DNA from: Haematococcus lacustris
Taxonomy: Eukaryota; Chlorophyta; Chlorophyceae; Chlamydomonadales; Haematococcaceae
Assembly: GCA_030144725.1 (NCBI GenBank)
Contig: JASKMD010000011.1
Location: 7,462,058 to 7,526,057 of the forward strand
Direction of reading: 5' to 3'
Length of the DNA: 64,000 nucleotides
Shown: piece after piece, positions 1-10,437 of the stretch
Layout: each line of letters opens with the position of its first letter
Numbering within the stretch: the first letter of the stretch is position 1
The notes under the pieces: model-generated
Told to the model about the DNA's origin: nothing
Databases searched by the model: none
Seen by the model: only the letters and a program-made list of their open reading frames with translations
Position numbers and translations under genes: made by a program

Positions 1-357
1 CCGCCCCGCCCCGCCCCGCCCCGCCCCGCCCCGCCCCGCCCCGCCCCGCCCCGCCCCGCCCCGCCCCGCCCCGCCCCGCCCCGCCCCGCCCCGCCCCGCC
101 CCGCCCCGCCCCGCCCCGCCCCGCCCCGCCCCGCCCCGCCCCGCCCCGCCCCGCCCCGCCCCGCCCCGCCCCGCCCCGCCCCGCCCCGCCCCGCCCCGCC
201 CCCGCCCCGCCCCGCCCCGCCCCGCCCCGCCCCGCCCCGCCCCGCCCCGCCCCGCCCCGCCCCGCCCCGCCCCGCCCCGCCCCGCCCCGCCCCGCCCCGC
301 CCCGCCCCGCCCCGCCCCGCCCCGCCCCGCCCCGCCCCGCCCCGCCCCGCCCCGCCC
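1..357. repeat. CCCCG pentanucleotide satellite
   Basis: Uninterrupted tandem array of the 5-bp unit CCCCG with a single one-base phase slip near 200. It runs off the left edge, so its true length is unknown. The same unit recurs at 18.8-19.8 kb and, on the other strand, at 57.8 kb. Confidence 0.97.
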
Positions 358-792
358 TTTTTGTCGCCTCTAGGAGTGGGGTTCAGACAGGACGAGCGCA
401 TGGGCTACCTTGCCGCTAAGACGTTTTGGCAGGACCATGTGGTGCCAACAGGCCCCAGGATAGTCAGCAAGGGCGAATCTGACTGGATTTAATTGCAGGT
501 GCTCAAGTCACGTGCCTTCAGGCTTTGCTCCCCATGTATGTCTCTATCCTTGTACAATGCTTGTGCGGCTGCTTTCATGCCAAATAAATACTGCCAGTGC
601 GTGCTACAGAGCCATGCTTTACATCACAAGGGTCCTGTCCTGTTGCCACTGTCGTGTCAGCCACGTTTATGAGTCGGTCCACAAAGGCATGTGTACCTTG
701 TAAGCGGTCCATCTGTTCACATACAAACCCAATGATTGAGTTGCATAGTGCCACGGACGCACTGTGTGCCTTTTCCCATTGTGTGCCTGTGT
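358..792. other. No gene recognised
   Basis: Mixed-composition sequence between the satellite and the transposon relic. Short open frames occur but none has codon bias, homology or splice structure I can support. Confidence 0.5.
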
Positions 793-1422
793 GCCATGCA
801 GTTGGAGGAGGAGGCAGCCAGCGTGTCCCGGCAGTAGTGGGGGGCCCGCAAGCAGCTGGTGGTGTTCTTTGGCAACGCAGGCGTTGGCACGCAGGGTGGG
901 TGGGGGGCCAAGGCCGTGCTGCATGCCTGCCGCAAGGTGGTGGAGAGGGCCAACAGCGACAGGCCAACGGACAGGCTGCCTGGCAAGGTGGTGACAGTGG
1001 ATGAGTCCCGCACCAGCAGGGTCAGCTCAGCTATGAACAGCCCCCAGCCCTGTGAGGCGGGGCTGGACCGCAGAAAGCCCTCCAGGCCTGAGGGCTGGAA
1101 GCTCAAGCCAGGTCAGGTGCAGAACCGCTTGTTGCGGTCAGCCTGGAGCAAGCGGTTTGAGGCGCCAGTGCGGGGGCTCATGTGGTGCCCTTGGCTGGCC
1201 CATGCCACCCCTGGGGACCTTGGCAGATGGGTAGACAGGGACTGCAACGCAGCCCTCAACCTCCAGCGGGCAGGGGAGAGCAAGTGACGCCCACTGGAGC
1301 TGTGCAAGTGGCAACACCGAGGAAGACTTCCTGCCCAGGGCAAGGAGTACCCAGCGTTGGGCTTCAAGAAGCTGCGAGAGCGAGCCCCCAAGGCCACAGC
1401 CCAGCAGCTTGTAGCACAGTAG
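793..1422 (+). pseudogene. Fanzor/TnpB-like RuvC nuclease relic, copy 1
   Basis: C-terminal half of a transposon ORF. Read from the ATG at 796, the frame gives a VVFFGNA...GGWGAKAVL block (about 855-920), then VDESRTSRVSS (about 997-1030), APVRGLMWCP (about 1160) and DRDCNAALNLQR (1234-1269), ending in GKEYPALGFKKLR and a TAG at 1420. The VDE..TS and DRDxNAAxN motifs match the end of the RuvC-like domain of TnpB and its eukaryotic Fanzor relatives. Two in-frame stops (TAG 835-837, TGA 1285-1287, the latter probably replacing a tryptophan codon) make it dead. The usual TS-x-x-C-x-x-C knuckle is replaced by VSSAMNSPQPCE. About 35 bp after the stop (1436-1472) closely matches the sequence after the 44.7-kb copy, so the element extends past its ORF. 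An N-terminal half was not found. Family assignment is from motifs only. Confidence 0.65.
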
Positions 1423-1610
1423 CATATGTGCACTAGGCAATGCTGAGCTGTTGCTTACATCAGAGCATGTGTTTAATGCCAACGTCGGACATTTTCCCCC
1501 CCGCCGATCCCGCCTCGATTGCGGACCGAATAGGGGGATCGACGCCGACTGATATCGGCCCAGTCTTTCGATGGGGTAAGCTGTCGATTCGATGGGGGTA
1601 TCGATTTGTG

Positions 1611-1674
1611 TGACTTCGAGGCATGTTCGAGGCATGTTTTAGGCATGTTCGGGGCATGTTCGAGGCATGTTTCG
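1611..1674. repeat. Short minisatellite, 11-bp unit
   Basis: Five imperfect copies of TTCGAGGCATG lie between TCGAT-rich flanks. Similar TCGA/TCGAT-rich sequence recurs at 4.7-4.95 kb. Confidence 0.75.
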
Positions 1675-2309
1675 AGTCGGCTCCATCCATCGATTCGATG
1701 GTAGATCGATGCAGGAAACTGATCGATGTTACCTTGGCTCACGGCCAGAGCACAAGACCTTCTGCCAAAGTACAAGGCCTACCACGCAAGCACCAAGCCT
1801 GCATACAGAGCACTAGGCTTGCTGCCATGACACTGTGCATGGTAGGACACAAAGTATGCTAGGCATGCCACGCAAAGTGGCACTAGTGCCCTCGTACTTA
1901 TCAGGTGCGCCCTGTGGGCTCAGCTACATTCCGTTGTTGGCTGGGCTTCATCTGTGCCAATGCTGAAGGGGTGGGTTAGAACCCAGACAAGAACAAGGAG
2001 GTGACCTGCAACAAACAAACATGCCATGCCATGCAGTCAGCCATGCCGCATGTCTTGCACCCATGCAAAGCACTACAGCCATGGTGTTGCAACAATTTCT
2101 AATCAATGTTGTAGTGTACGTCTGTGACCTGGGTGGGTAGTGTATGTTACTGGTATGGAGGAGGCGGGTGAGTGGGAGAGGCAGGTGGGGTGACTGACTT
2201 GGCATGGCCTGTGAGGGCTGTGTTGGCTGCTACTACTAGCGCTGGCTCCAGGCTGCCCGCTCCAGGCTAGGGTGGGGGGAGATGGGGTTGCGGACTTGGA
2301 GGTGGTGGT
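1675..2309. other. No gene recognised
   Basis: Non-repetitive intergenic sequence. I see no coding bias or RNA gene. Confidence 0.5.
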
Positions 2310-2317
2310 GGTGGGAC

Positions 2318-2769
2318 CAGTGATGGGTAATACAAGATACGTGTATCGATACCGATACGTATTTTTTGTATAATACAGAAATACACGTATCGTATCAAAA
2401 AATACAAGTGCCGGCCGGCAAGTAGCGTGGATGCCTTTGAAGCAGCTGCTTGCTGCTGCCACAACTAGAGTCCGCGCTAAAGCCATGCCGCGCAGGGCTA
2501 ATGCAATCGGTCTCCTTCCGGAGCAGTCGGTCGCATGTGCCGGTTATACATGCAAGAACATCAAACTTGGGAGGCCCTGACTTTCCGCCGTCGCCATCCT
2601 GCCCAGCCATCAAGAACAGGCTGCGGGACCGGCTGCGCTGCTCCAAACTGCTCCTTTCCCGCGTGACATGTCGCCTCTGTATCGCTGTATTGTATCGATA
2701 CAAAAAATACACGTTTTTTCGTGTATTTTCTTGTATTTCCTGTATCGATACACGTATTACCCATCACTG
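2318..2769. mobile_element. hAT-type MITE, complete
   Basis: A 452-bp element begins CAGTGATGGGTAATAC and ends with the inverse complement GTATTACCCATCACTG. The terminal inverted repeats continue for roughly 70 bp as imperfect GTATCGATAC/AAATACACG-rich arms. It is bracketed by a perfect 8-bp duplication, GGTGGGAC, at 2310-2317 and 2770-2777. A CAG-starting terminus with an 8-bp target duplication is characteristic of the hAT superfamily. The interior has no transposase frame, so the element is non-autonomous. The intact target duplication and clean termini suggest a fairly recent insertion. Confidence 0.9.
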
Positions 2770-2777
2770 GGTGGGAC

Positions 2778-3474
2778 AGGAGAGGGACGGAGGAAGAGGC
2801 CAAGGGGCAGGAGGCCAGCTGGGCTGGGCTGGGCGTCAGCCACTTACCGGCAGGTGGTTAGCCACTTCTTAGAGGGGTTAGGGAGAAGAGGGACAAGGGG
2901 GAGAAGAGCGGGCAGGCAGGAGAGGGAGAAGAAGAATAAGATTAGGCGGGGAGAAGAGGGACAAGAGGGGGCTTCCTCCTGGCTGCTGGGTAGGGTAGGG
3001 AAGGGACTTCGATGTCGGGGGAAAGTGAGGGGGAGGGGGGAAGTGGGGGTGTAGGAGACTTGGAGGTGTTGGTGATGGGATAGGGTAGGGTTAGGGTAAA
3101 GGGGCCAAGGGGTTGGAGTGTGATTGTTAGACCTGCAGCAAGCAAGGGGCGTGCTTGTGATCAACAAACCAGGACATGCATGACAAGAGGTGGGCAGGCT
3201 GGCCAAACACCCCAACAACATTTGCATTCACCTTAACTCTTGGCTGCTAACGTCTACCTGCCCCAGTAAGGCTGCCGCTTTCTTGTTCACTACACCTCCT
3301 GGCTGCTTCGTCTCCAAGCTACGACTCTTGGCTGCGTTTGTTAGCTGCTTTCCTTAGCTGCTTGTTGGCTCCTGGCTGCACTTGGCTACTGCGCTTCGCT
3401 GCAAGGTAGGGTAGAGAGATCAGCTGACTCCTGATTGTTCGCGCCCTTCCACAACTGCCACACACCTGCCGCCG
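2778..3474. other. Purine-rich intergenic DNA
   Basis: Strongly strand-asymmetric GGGAGA/GGAGAAG-rich sequence followed by ordinary sequence. No gene can be supported. A short telomere-like GGGTAGGGTTAGGG occurs near 3080-3095. Confidence 0.55.
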
Positions 3475-3683
3475 AGGGGAGGGGAGGGGAGGGGAGGGGA
3501 GGGGAGGGGAGGGGAGGGGAGGGGAGGGGAGGGGAGGGGAGGGGAGGGGAGGGGAGGGGAGGGGAGGGGAGGGGAGGGGAGGGGAGGGGAGGGGAGGGGA
3601 GGGGAGGGGAGGGGAGGGGAGGGGAGGGGAGGGGAGGGGAGGGGAGGGGAGGGGAGGGGAGGGGAGGGGAGGGGAGGGGAGGG
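3475..3683. repeat. GGGGA pentanucleotide satellite
   Basis: About 42 units of GGGGA on the + strand, nearly perfect. It is open in several frames, so the apparent ORFs (LPSPP or GRGGE repeats) are artefacts. Confidence 0.97.
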
Positions 3684-5380
3684 TGGGGAGGGGTATAGTT
3701 ATTGGATTGGGGCTGGGCTGGGCGCGGGCAGGGGGTGCGTTGACACATTGGGAGGGTGTGGGTGTATAGGGAAAGGAGAGGGGGAGGGGAGGTGCTGGTA
3801 GTACTAGGTGGTGGTAGTGAACAAGGGGTGTGACCATTAGAACCTGCAGTTAACAAGGGCATGCTAGCGGTCAAACTGTGTACATGGAGCCACACATTTG
3901 CGACAGCAAGCCACTCACCATTTGTAGAGTGGAGTGTGTGATGGGAAGGATGGGGTTGGGGGAGGGATGAGGGAGGGTGCTGCTCATGATTGCCTTTCAT
4001 CGGTGCCGCTCATCATTGCCGCTCATCGCTACAGCTTCTAACTGCTCCTGGCTGCTCCTGGCTGTGCCGCCTAACTGCTTCCAATGGCTGCACTTCCTGG
4101 CTCCTAGCTCTTGACTGTCCTCTTAGCTGTGCCATGTTGATCTTGTTTTGAGTTCTTGGCGCTCCACCTGCAAGCAACCCAAGCACCTGAAAACACATGA
4201 GCCTTACAATCTCGCTGCGCTTTCTGCTCCTTTCGCTCGACCTGGTCGCGAGTGCGATGAGGCTGCAGGCTGCCAATGGCTTGCATTTGGCTGCGATATG
4301 CTATGTTGTGAGGCTGCTAGCTGGCGATGGCTGGCTGGCTATTGGCTAGCATGGCTACATCGCTAACATCACTGTGCCTCTTTTGCGTAGCAATTGCGAT
4401 GTCTTGCTGGCTGGCGATGTATGGCTGGCGACGCCTGGCTTGCTCGTAGCTACGCTGTTGGCTGCGATATGCTCCTGGCTGGTGTGGCAGTGTGCTATCC
4501 TTCGCAATTCCTTTGCTTCCTTTGCGCTTCCTACAGCCTGAAAGTTTCATTCATGCAACCTGAAAGTTTGGGGAAAGTTACCGTGTTGTATAGATGGCCT
4601 GTTGGGTTCACACCACCCCTAGGGTGCTCGTTGCCTCGGTGGCACTGTGGTTGTGATGGTCGGGGTTAACAACGACCCGACATGCTGTTTGCCGGTCTCG
4701 CCCGTCTCAGCCCATCGGTCGGCAGCTTTCAACCAACTTCGACCGCAATCGATCCTATTTCGATGACCCCATCGATTTTGCGACAGTCGACAGGTTTCGA
4801 TGACCCGGGGGAAGTCTCTCGCGGCCAGCCCATCGGTCGCTCGACAGATTTCGACCAGCTTCGACCGCCTTCGACCGCAATCGATCCTATTTCGATGACC
4901 CCATCGATTTTGCGACAGTCGACAGGTTTCGATGACCCGGAAAATGAAAATGTCCGACGAACATAGATTGCCCGGCCTTCGCAAGTGGGTTGGGGTAGTG
5001 AATCACGTTTTGGTGCCGGATGCTTGCTGCATGCAAACAGTTCGGATTACAGATAACACAGCCCCTGCCCTGTAGTAATAGTAGGGGAACAACTGTGTTT
5101 GTAGAGAGGAGTTAAAGCAAGGTGTTGTTGAGATGTTGTGTTGAAGCAAGGTCAAGAAACGCTCACATGGGAATTTGCAAATGAAACGGCTCAGAAGATG
5201 TCATATTGGGTGAAGCCATCAGCATGTTGTGACTTGCATCACAGTCAAAGGCACATAAGGCTGTGACGCGCCGTGCGCAGCAACAGATTGGCTTGCCTTC
5301 CCCTTCCAAAAGCACAAACATGGAGTAAGAAGGTGCGGTCCCATCAACACCTGACATTACACCCTGTCATCCAATGCTAG
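3684..5380. other. Intergenic DNA with GCTGGCTGCGAT-type low complexity
   Basis: No gene is supported. 4020-4520 is rich in short degenerate TGGCTGC/GGCGAT words. A tandem duplication lies at 4738-4940 (listed separately). Confidence 0.5.
4738..4940. repeat. Tandem duplication, ~132-bp period
   Basis: A roughly 71-bp block beginning TTCGACCGCAATCGATCC at 4738 is repeated almost identically at 4870, separated by about 60 bp of related TCGA-rich sequence. The flanking CAGCCCATCGGTCG words are also duplicated (4709 and 4827). Confidence 0.85.
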
Positions 5381-5385
5381 TTACA
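5381..5385 (-). terminator. TGTAA polyadenylation signal (with second copy at 5357)
   Basis: TTACA on the + strand is TGTAA on the minus strand, about 70 nt after the stop at 5454; a second copy lies at 5357-5361. TGTAA is the usual poly(A) signal of volvocine algae and supports the 3' end of the upstream minus-strand gene. Confidence 0.6.
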
Positions 5386-5453
5386 TCACAATCGTGGCAA
5401 AACACACGATGCAAGTGTATTGTACAACGGCGGCCCCTCCATTGTAGCCTCAT

Positions 5454-7467
5454 TCAACCATCTACTTGTGCCTGTGAACCTGACCCTTGCACATTATGTG
5501 CCTGAAAGAAGGCCTTTGCTATGTCCCATAGGGAACGACCGTCCACGGTGTGCTGCTCCAAGAGCGATTTGTGGGCTAGCAGGTAATCGGCAACTGTCTG
5601 CAGCATGTAGGGCTGCGGCCAGTCCTGCTGTTTCGCCTTGAGCAGCACAGGCAGCACAAACCTGCATAGAATGCAGCCACAGCAGTGGGGTTGTTGTTGG
5701 CCTATGAAAGCTAGCAGCTTTGGCTGGTATCCTGTGTACCTACAAAACCAGCTGCCTGAATGCATACCTTGCGTAGTTCAGAGCAAACAGGTCTGCATGC
5801 GCGCTGTACGCGCAGTTGAGGTTGGCGCGCATGTCTGATCCAGATGAACTGCACACACGCGCCTGCTACCTTGGATCAAGTGCATGCGGGAGCAAAGCAT
5901 ATCCTTCGATATGTGCACAGCACCCTGCGCACTCACCTGCCATGGACGCCATGGAATGTGCAAGGATGATCCAGTGGCCACAACGGGCCACCCCACATGC
6001 CAGGGCCCGTGCTGCATCTGTGCTTGATTTGTGCCTGGCCAACCGCAATCACATCGCCGGCAGATGCAGACAGGTTGTTAGGAAGCAACAGCGACCTGTA
6101 CTCCAGCAACGCCCTCAACATGTCTTGCCCAGTGACACCATACACCTGCTCGAGGTGGTCCTGGGTAGGCTCACCTGCGCGCATGCGTACACATCATGCA
6201 GAAGTATGAAGGGTGTGGTGCATGCTTACACAACATGCAGAAGATGGCAGGATGTAGTGCATGCGTACAACAACATGCAGAAGTATGCAGGATGTAGTGC
6301 ATGCGTACACAACATGCAGAAGTATGCAGGATGTTAGTGCATGCATGTCATTGATGTTGCTGTTGCTGCTTGACAGCAGGTTCATGCCACACAAACCACT
6401 TACATGGATACCCTGTGACAACCATGACATCATCACTGCCTGCAGTTGGTGGTGTGGCACACGGTACAAAGAAGTAGGGCTTGGTCTCAAGCCCTTCTTT
6501 GAACCACGTGGGATGGCATGCCATCACACCAATCACAAAGTCCGCATCTCTATCCACGCTGGTTGTTACGTCTGGAGGCAGAGCCTTGAAATGCCGACCA
6601 GGTGCTGTGGCAAGCCTAGGGGAGTCCATCTTACTGGACAGATCTGCATGCATGCATGGACCACATGTGGCACTGCTTGGTATTTCTGCGCGTGTTGATG
6701 CAGAACCCACCACCATGGCAGCTGGCACTTACTTTCATACACTGGTTGACATGACCTGGCCAGGACCTTGTAAGACCGAGACTCGGTGATCAAGCTGAGG
6801 GTGGAGCTGGCCACGACTTCTGCTGCGAACCTGGGTTTGTCTTGTGCTTCGTCGCTGAACACATGCCTGCATGTGCCAGTAAACTACTTGAAGCAAGGGT
6901 GAGAGCTGAGCTTGGGTAGCAGTGTCATACATGAATGCTAAGCCAGAACCTACATGGCTGAGCAAAACATGATGCAGTCTCGTTCAATGAGGCCATCCCA
7001 GCCCAGAATGTGCCTCAGCTGGTCATCCAATGTGAACGGCTGGGACAAAAAGAACGCTGAACCAAACTGGTTGCGCTCCTTGTCATGAACTGACAATTGC
7101 CACAGGCCTGCAGAGTTGAGCAGCAGCAGCAGCAGTCACTTAGCTTGGGTACTCTCAAAGGATGAAACAGACCGGCTGTTGATGTGCACACACCTGAAGC
7201 TTGCTGTCGCTTTTCAAACAGCTGCTGGTCCTCAGCAAACTCTGAATCTTGCATCCTGGAGGGCTTCTCGCTCAATGTTCGGTCCGTGTTGTAAGCATAG
7301 ATGGGCTTATAATCCTCATACAGCAGGTTGCCAGGCACTGCACGGGCACTTATGAGTCTCTCTACATCATAGGACACTTCTGGGTCGGCGACGACGAAGC
7401 ATTGGCATGACTGTGTGGCGCGATCAGTGACAATGTCTCCTGAATGTGAACGGCGAGTTACACTGAC
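5454..7467 (-). CDS. Unidentified multi-exon protein, about 415 aa, N-terminus unresolved
   Basis: Seven exons are supported by consistent splice phases: 7194-~7467, 6969-7107, 6733-6854, 6404-6685, 6053-6174, 5768-5865 and 5454-5661, with the stop at 5454-5456. Donors at 6733 and 6404 are the strong GTAAGT type; the donor at 6969 (AT|GTTTTG) is weak. Residue blocks include CFVVADPEVSYDVERLIS, KERNQFGSAFFLSQPF, DRDADFVIGVMACHPTWF and CAYSAHADLFALNYARF. I recognise no family, signal peptide or membrane segment. Exon 1 has no ATG before an upstream in-frame stop near 7489, so at least one more 5' exon should lie above 7468; a possible ATGATG followed by a GTGAGC donor sits near 7744-7758 but its phase does not fit. 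TGTAA signals follow the stop. Function unknown. Confidence 0.7.
6185..6345. repeat. Tandem repeat, ~40-bp unit, in an intron
   Basis: Four imperfect copies of a unit containing GTAGTGCATGCGTACA and ACATGCAGAAGTATGCAGG. The array falls in the intron between the 6404-6685 and 6053-6174 exons of the unidentified gene. Confidence 0.85.
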
Positions 7468-7475
7468 TGTGTGAG

Positions 7476-7781
7476 GACTGCCGGTTTAAATCCTAAGAAA
7501 AATGCGTTGTGTGTACACTTCAACATGTTCACTGACGAGTTATGGGACCCAGGCTCAGGAGTCCCCACACATGGGGTTGGTAATCTTCATGCAAGTACTC
7601 GCTACATACTGCACCGTTTTCAATAGCGTTTGTCGCATTGGCAGCTGCAAATTATTGCGCGTCTCCTGGCAAGCGGCGCGTTACCTCTTGCGAGTGAGGC
7701 CATGCCGGCGCAAGCGATCGCGGACACACCTCAGCTGCTCACCGTCAATTGCATCATTTGTGAGACTGCCGGTTTAAATCC
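7476..7781. repeat. 18-bp direct repeat pair, GACTGCCGGTTTAAATCC
   Basis: Identical 18-mers lie at 7476-7493 and 7764-7781, 288 bp apart, just upstream of the minus-strand gene. They contain a TTTAAA core. They could be a duplicated promoter element or the ends of an insertion. Confidence 0.8.
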
Positions 7782-7929
7782 ACACACATCGGTGATGTAT
7801 GGGAACGAAGGCTGCTGAACATAAATGAGCACACGAACGTATGAACGGGAGACCGTTTGGCTGGGGGCGCACTTTTCTTTAATTCACTCTGAACACCGGT
7901 GGTACTCTTTCCGGGGGCTAATTCCCCTT

Positions 7930-7968
7930 GACCACTGGGCACCTCATCAAAACTAACAGCTTAATGCT
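7930..7968. repeat. Dispersed repeat shared with 56.7 kb
   Basis: A 36-bp block starting GACCACTGGGCACCTCATC recurs with one mismatch at about 56711-56748. It lies some 40 bp past the end of the Fanzor-like relic at 8004, so it may be that element's 3' terminus. Confidence 0.7.
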
Positions 7969-8003
7969 TTGTAAGGCTAACAGCCTGTGCAAACTACTAG
8001 GGC

Positions 8004-9680
8004 CTATGCATTGTTTCGGGTCCGGCCATCAATGCCTCGGCGGTGCTCCGCAGCCCGGTGCAGCCGCTGCTTGACCTTTGGCAGCCGGTCATTGACCCGC
8101 TTGTAGCCCTGCTGGTACTCCTTGCCAATGGGGGGCAGAGCCTTCACGCCATCATAGCTGCACAGCTCCAGGGGGCGCTGCATGCTCTCCCCATTGCGCT
8201 GGAAGTTGAGGCAGGGGTTGGTGTCCCGGTCCAGCCACCTGCCCCAAGGGGGGGCCTGGGGTCGTGGCTCTGGGCCAGGTGGGGCCTGGGCAGGGGGCTG
8301 GTCCTGAGCTGGTGGGGGGTGGCTCCTGGAAAGGGGGAGGGGGTGGGGGTTCCTGGGCTGGGGGAGGGGGGGGTCCTGGGCAGGTGCCTCCAGAGCTCGG
8401 GCTTGGGCAGGGGCAGGGGGGGTCCTGGGCAGGGGGACACTGAGCTGGGGGAGGGGGAGGGGGGTTGGGAGGCACCTCATGGCACCACTTCAGGCCCCGC
8501 ACATCCTTAGCATGCCGCAGGCCCCAGGCTGGGCGCAACAACCGCTGGTTCACCTGGCCTGCTGGGGATCTGGCAGGTGCAGCTCACAAGGCTGGCGGGC
8601 ATGCACAGACGAGCTGACACGGGTGGTGCGGAACTCATCCATGATCACCAGCCTGTCAGGCCTGGCCAGGCCAGGGTTGCTAGGCTGCTCCACCACCTTG
8701 CGAAACCCCTCCCGCACCGCCCCCGCCTTCCACCCACCCTGGCTGAAGTTGCCCGCTCCCAGGTACACCGCAACTCCCCTCTCTTGGTAGTGCTGGCGTG
8801 ACACCCACTTCATCCCATTCACCACCTGCACATGCCAGGGTCAGGGTCAGGGTCAGGGTCAGGGTCAGGGTCAGGGTCAGGGTCAGGGTCAGGGTCAGGG
8901 TCAGGGTCAGGGTCAGGGTCAGGGTCAGGGTCAGGGTCAGGGTCAGGGTCAGGGTCAGGGTCAGGGTCAGGGTCAGGGTCAGGGTCAGGGTCAGGGTCAG
9001 GGTCAGGGTCAGGGTCAGGGTCAGGGTCAGGGGTCAGGTGTCAGGGTCAGGGTCAGGGTCAGGGTCAGGGTCAGGGTCAGGGTCAGGGTCAGGGTCAGGG
9101 TCAGGGTCAGGGTCAGGGTCAGGGTCAGGGTCAGGGTCAGGGTCAGGGGTCAGGGTCAGGGTCAGGGTCAGGGTCAGGGTCAGGGTCAGGGTCAGGGTCA
9201 GGGTCAGGGTCAGGGTCAGGGTCAGGGTCAGGGTCAGGGTCAGGGTCAGGGTCAGGGTCAGGGTCAGGGTCAGGGTCAGGGTCAGGGTCAGGGTCAGGGT
9301 CAGGGTCAGGGTCAGGGTCAGGGTCAGGGTCAGGGTCAGGGTCAGGGTCAGGTGTCAGGGTCAGGGTCAGGGTCAGGGTCAGGGTCAGGGTCAGGGTCAG
9401 GGTCAGGGTCAGGGTCAGGGTCAGGGTCAGGGTCAGGGTCAGGGTCAGGGTCAGGGTCAGGGTCAGGGTCAGGGTCAAGGGTCAGGGTCAGGGTCAGGGT
9501 CAGGGTCAGGGGTCAGGGTCAGGGTCAGGGTCAGGGTCAGGGTCAGGGTCAGGTCAGGGTCAGGGTCAGGGTCAGGGTCAGGGTCAGGGTCAGGGTCAGG
9601 GTCAGGGTCAGGTCAGGTCATACCTTCTAGCAGAAGGCCTCAATGACGCGCTCCTGGGCATGGTGCAGCCCCCACCGCTG
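8004..9680 (-). pseudogene. Fanzor/TnpB-like RuvC nuclease relic, copy 2 (expanded)
   Basis: Reads on the minus strand. Fragment order: RWGLHHAQERVIEAFC then a stop (9636-9680); a GGGTCA satellite (9630-8832); GMKWVSRQHYQERGVAVYLG through GNFSQGGWKAGAVREGF and IMDEFRTTRVSS (8831-8600); a one-base frameshift near 8553; NQRLLRPAWG and DVRGLKWCHEV; a proline/glutamine-rich low-complexity insert (about 8470-8240) with another frame change; then GRWLDRDTNPCLNFQR (about 8245-8198) and the tail GKEYQQGYKRVNDRLPK to the TAG at 8004. VDE/MDEF..TT and DRDxN are the RuvC-like motifs of TnpB/Fanzor proteins. As in copy 1, the first zinc knuckle is absent: VSSSVHARQPCE takes its place. It belongs to a different subfamily from copy 1. 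With a stop, two frame changes and satellite expansion it is not functional as it stands. Confidence 0.65.
8832..9630. repeat. GGGTCA hexanucleotide satellite
   Basis: About 130 units of GGGTCA on the + strand with rare variants (GGTGTCA, GGGGTCA, GGTCAGGTCA). It interrupts the Fanzor-like relic. The long VR/GS/QG-repeat frames here are artefacts. Confidence 0.97.
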
Positions 9681-10097
9681 CCGGCGGTGGGGGTGGGGGT
9701 GGGGGTGGGGGTGGAAAGAAAGAAAGAAAGACTACTTTCCCCGAAGCTTCAGGGGGGCGTGCACTAAGGAACTGCGCGCCGCTGCTAGTCTTTCACACCA
9801 TGGGGAGGGCCCCCGCGGGCTGACGTATGCCTAAAGGGCGCTCTCACAGCACGACACGCCCCGGCTCGGAAACGTGTCTACCCTCCTGAGCTTCATAGGG
9901 AATTAGCCTACTCCACTCCAGCTCCCACCCCGCACAATGGCGGGCACTGCCCTCAAGAGAGATCGATTTCGCCGAGTATTTCAGGCCCCTTGCGGGTGTA
10001 GATCCCCCGGCCTCTCGCAAGAAGAGGGAGGTTTGTAGCTACTGAACCACACCTGCTGCATGGGGTGCTACTGGCTTCGGGTCCTAACCCGGTTGAT
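9681..10097. other. No gene recognised
   Basis: Begins with a four-unit GGGGGT run (9687-9711) and then unique sequence with no supported feature. Confidence 0.5.
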
Positions 10098-10437
10098 GGT
10101 GGGGGTGGGGAGGGGTGGGGGTGGGGGTGGGGGTGGGGGTGGGGGTGGGTGGGGGTGGGGGGTGGGGGTGGGGGTGGGGGGTGGGGGTGGGGGTGGGGGT
10201 GGGGGTGGGGGTGGTGGGGGTGGGGGTGGGGGTGGGGGTGGGGGTGGGGGTGGGGGTGGGGGTGGGGGTGGGGGTGGGGGGTGGGGGTGGGGGTGGGGGT
10301 GGGGGTGGGGGGGGTGGGGGTGGGGGTGGGGGTGGGGGTGGGGGTGGGGGTGGGGGTGGGGGTGGGGGTGGGGGTGGGGGTGGGGGTGGGGGTGGGGGTG
10401 GGGGTGGGGGTGGGGGTGGGGGTGGGGGGTGGGGGTG
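10098..10437. repeat. GGGGGT hexanucleotide satellite
   Basis: About 55 units of GGGGGT, slightly irregular (GGGT and GGGGGGT variants). It is potentially quadruplex-forming on the + strand. Confidence 0.96.

Noticed and set aside
5163..5357. 64-aa minus-strand ORF as a final exon of the unidentified gene
   Set aside because: The gene already reaches a stop at 5454 followed by TGTAA signals before this ORF.
6185..6345. CRISPR-like array
   Set aside because: Units are directly tandem with no unique spacers, in a eukaryotic intron.
8798..9767. Long ORFs of repeated GS, VR or QG residues
   Set aside because: They are frames through the GGGTCA satellite; open in several frames on both strands.
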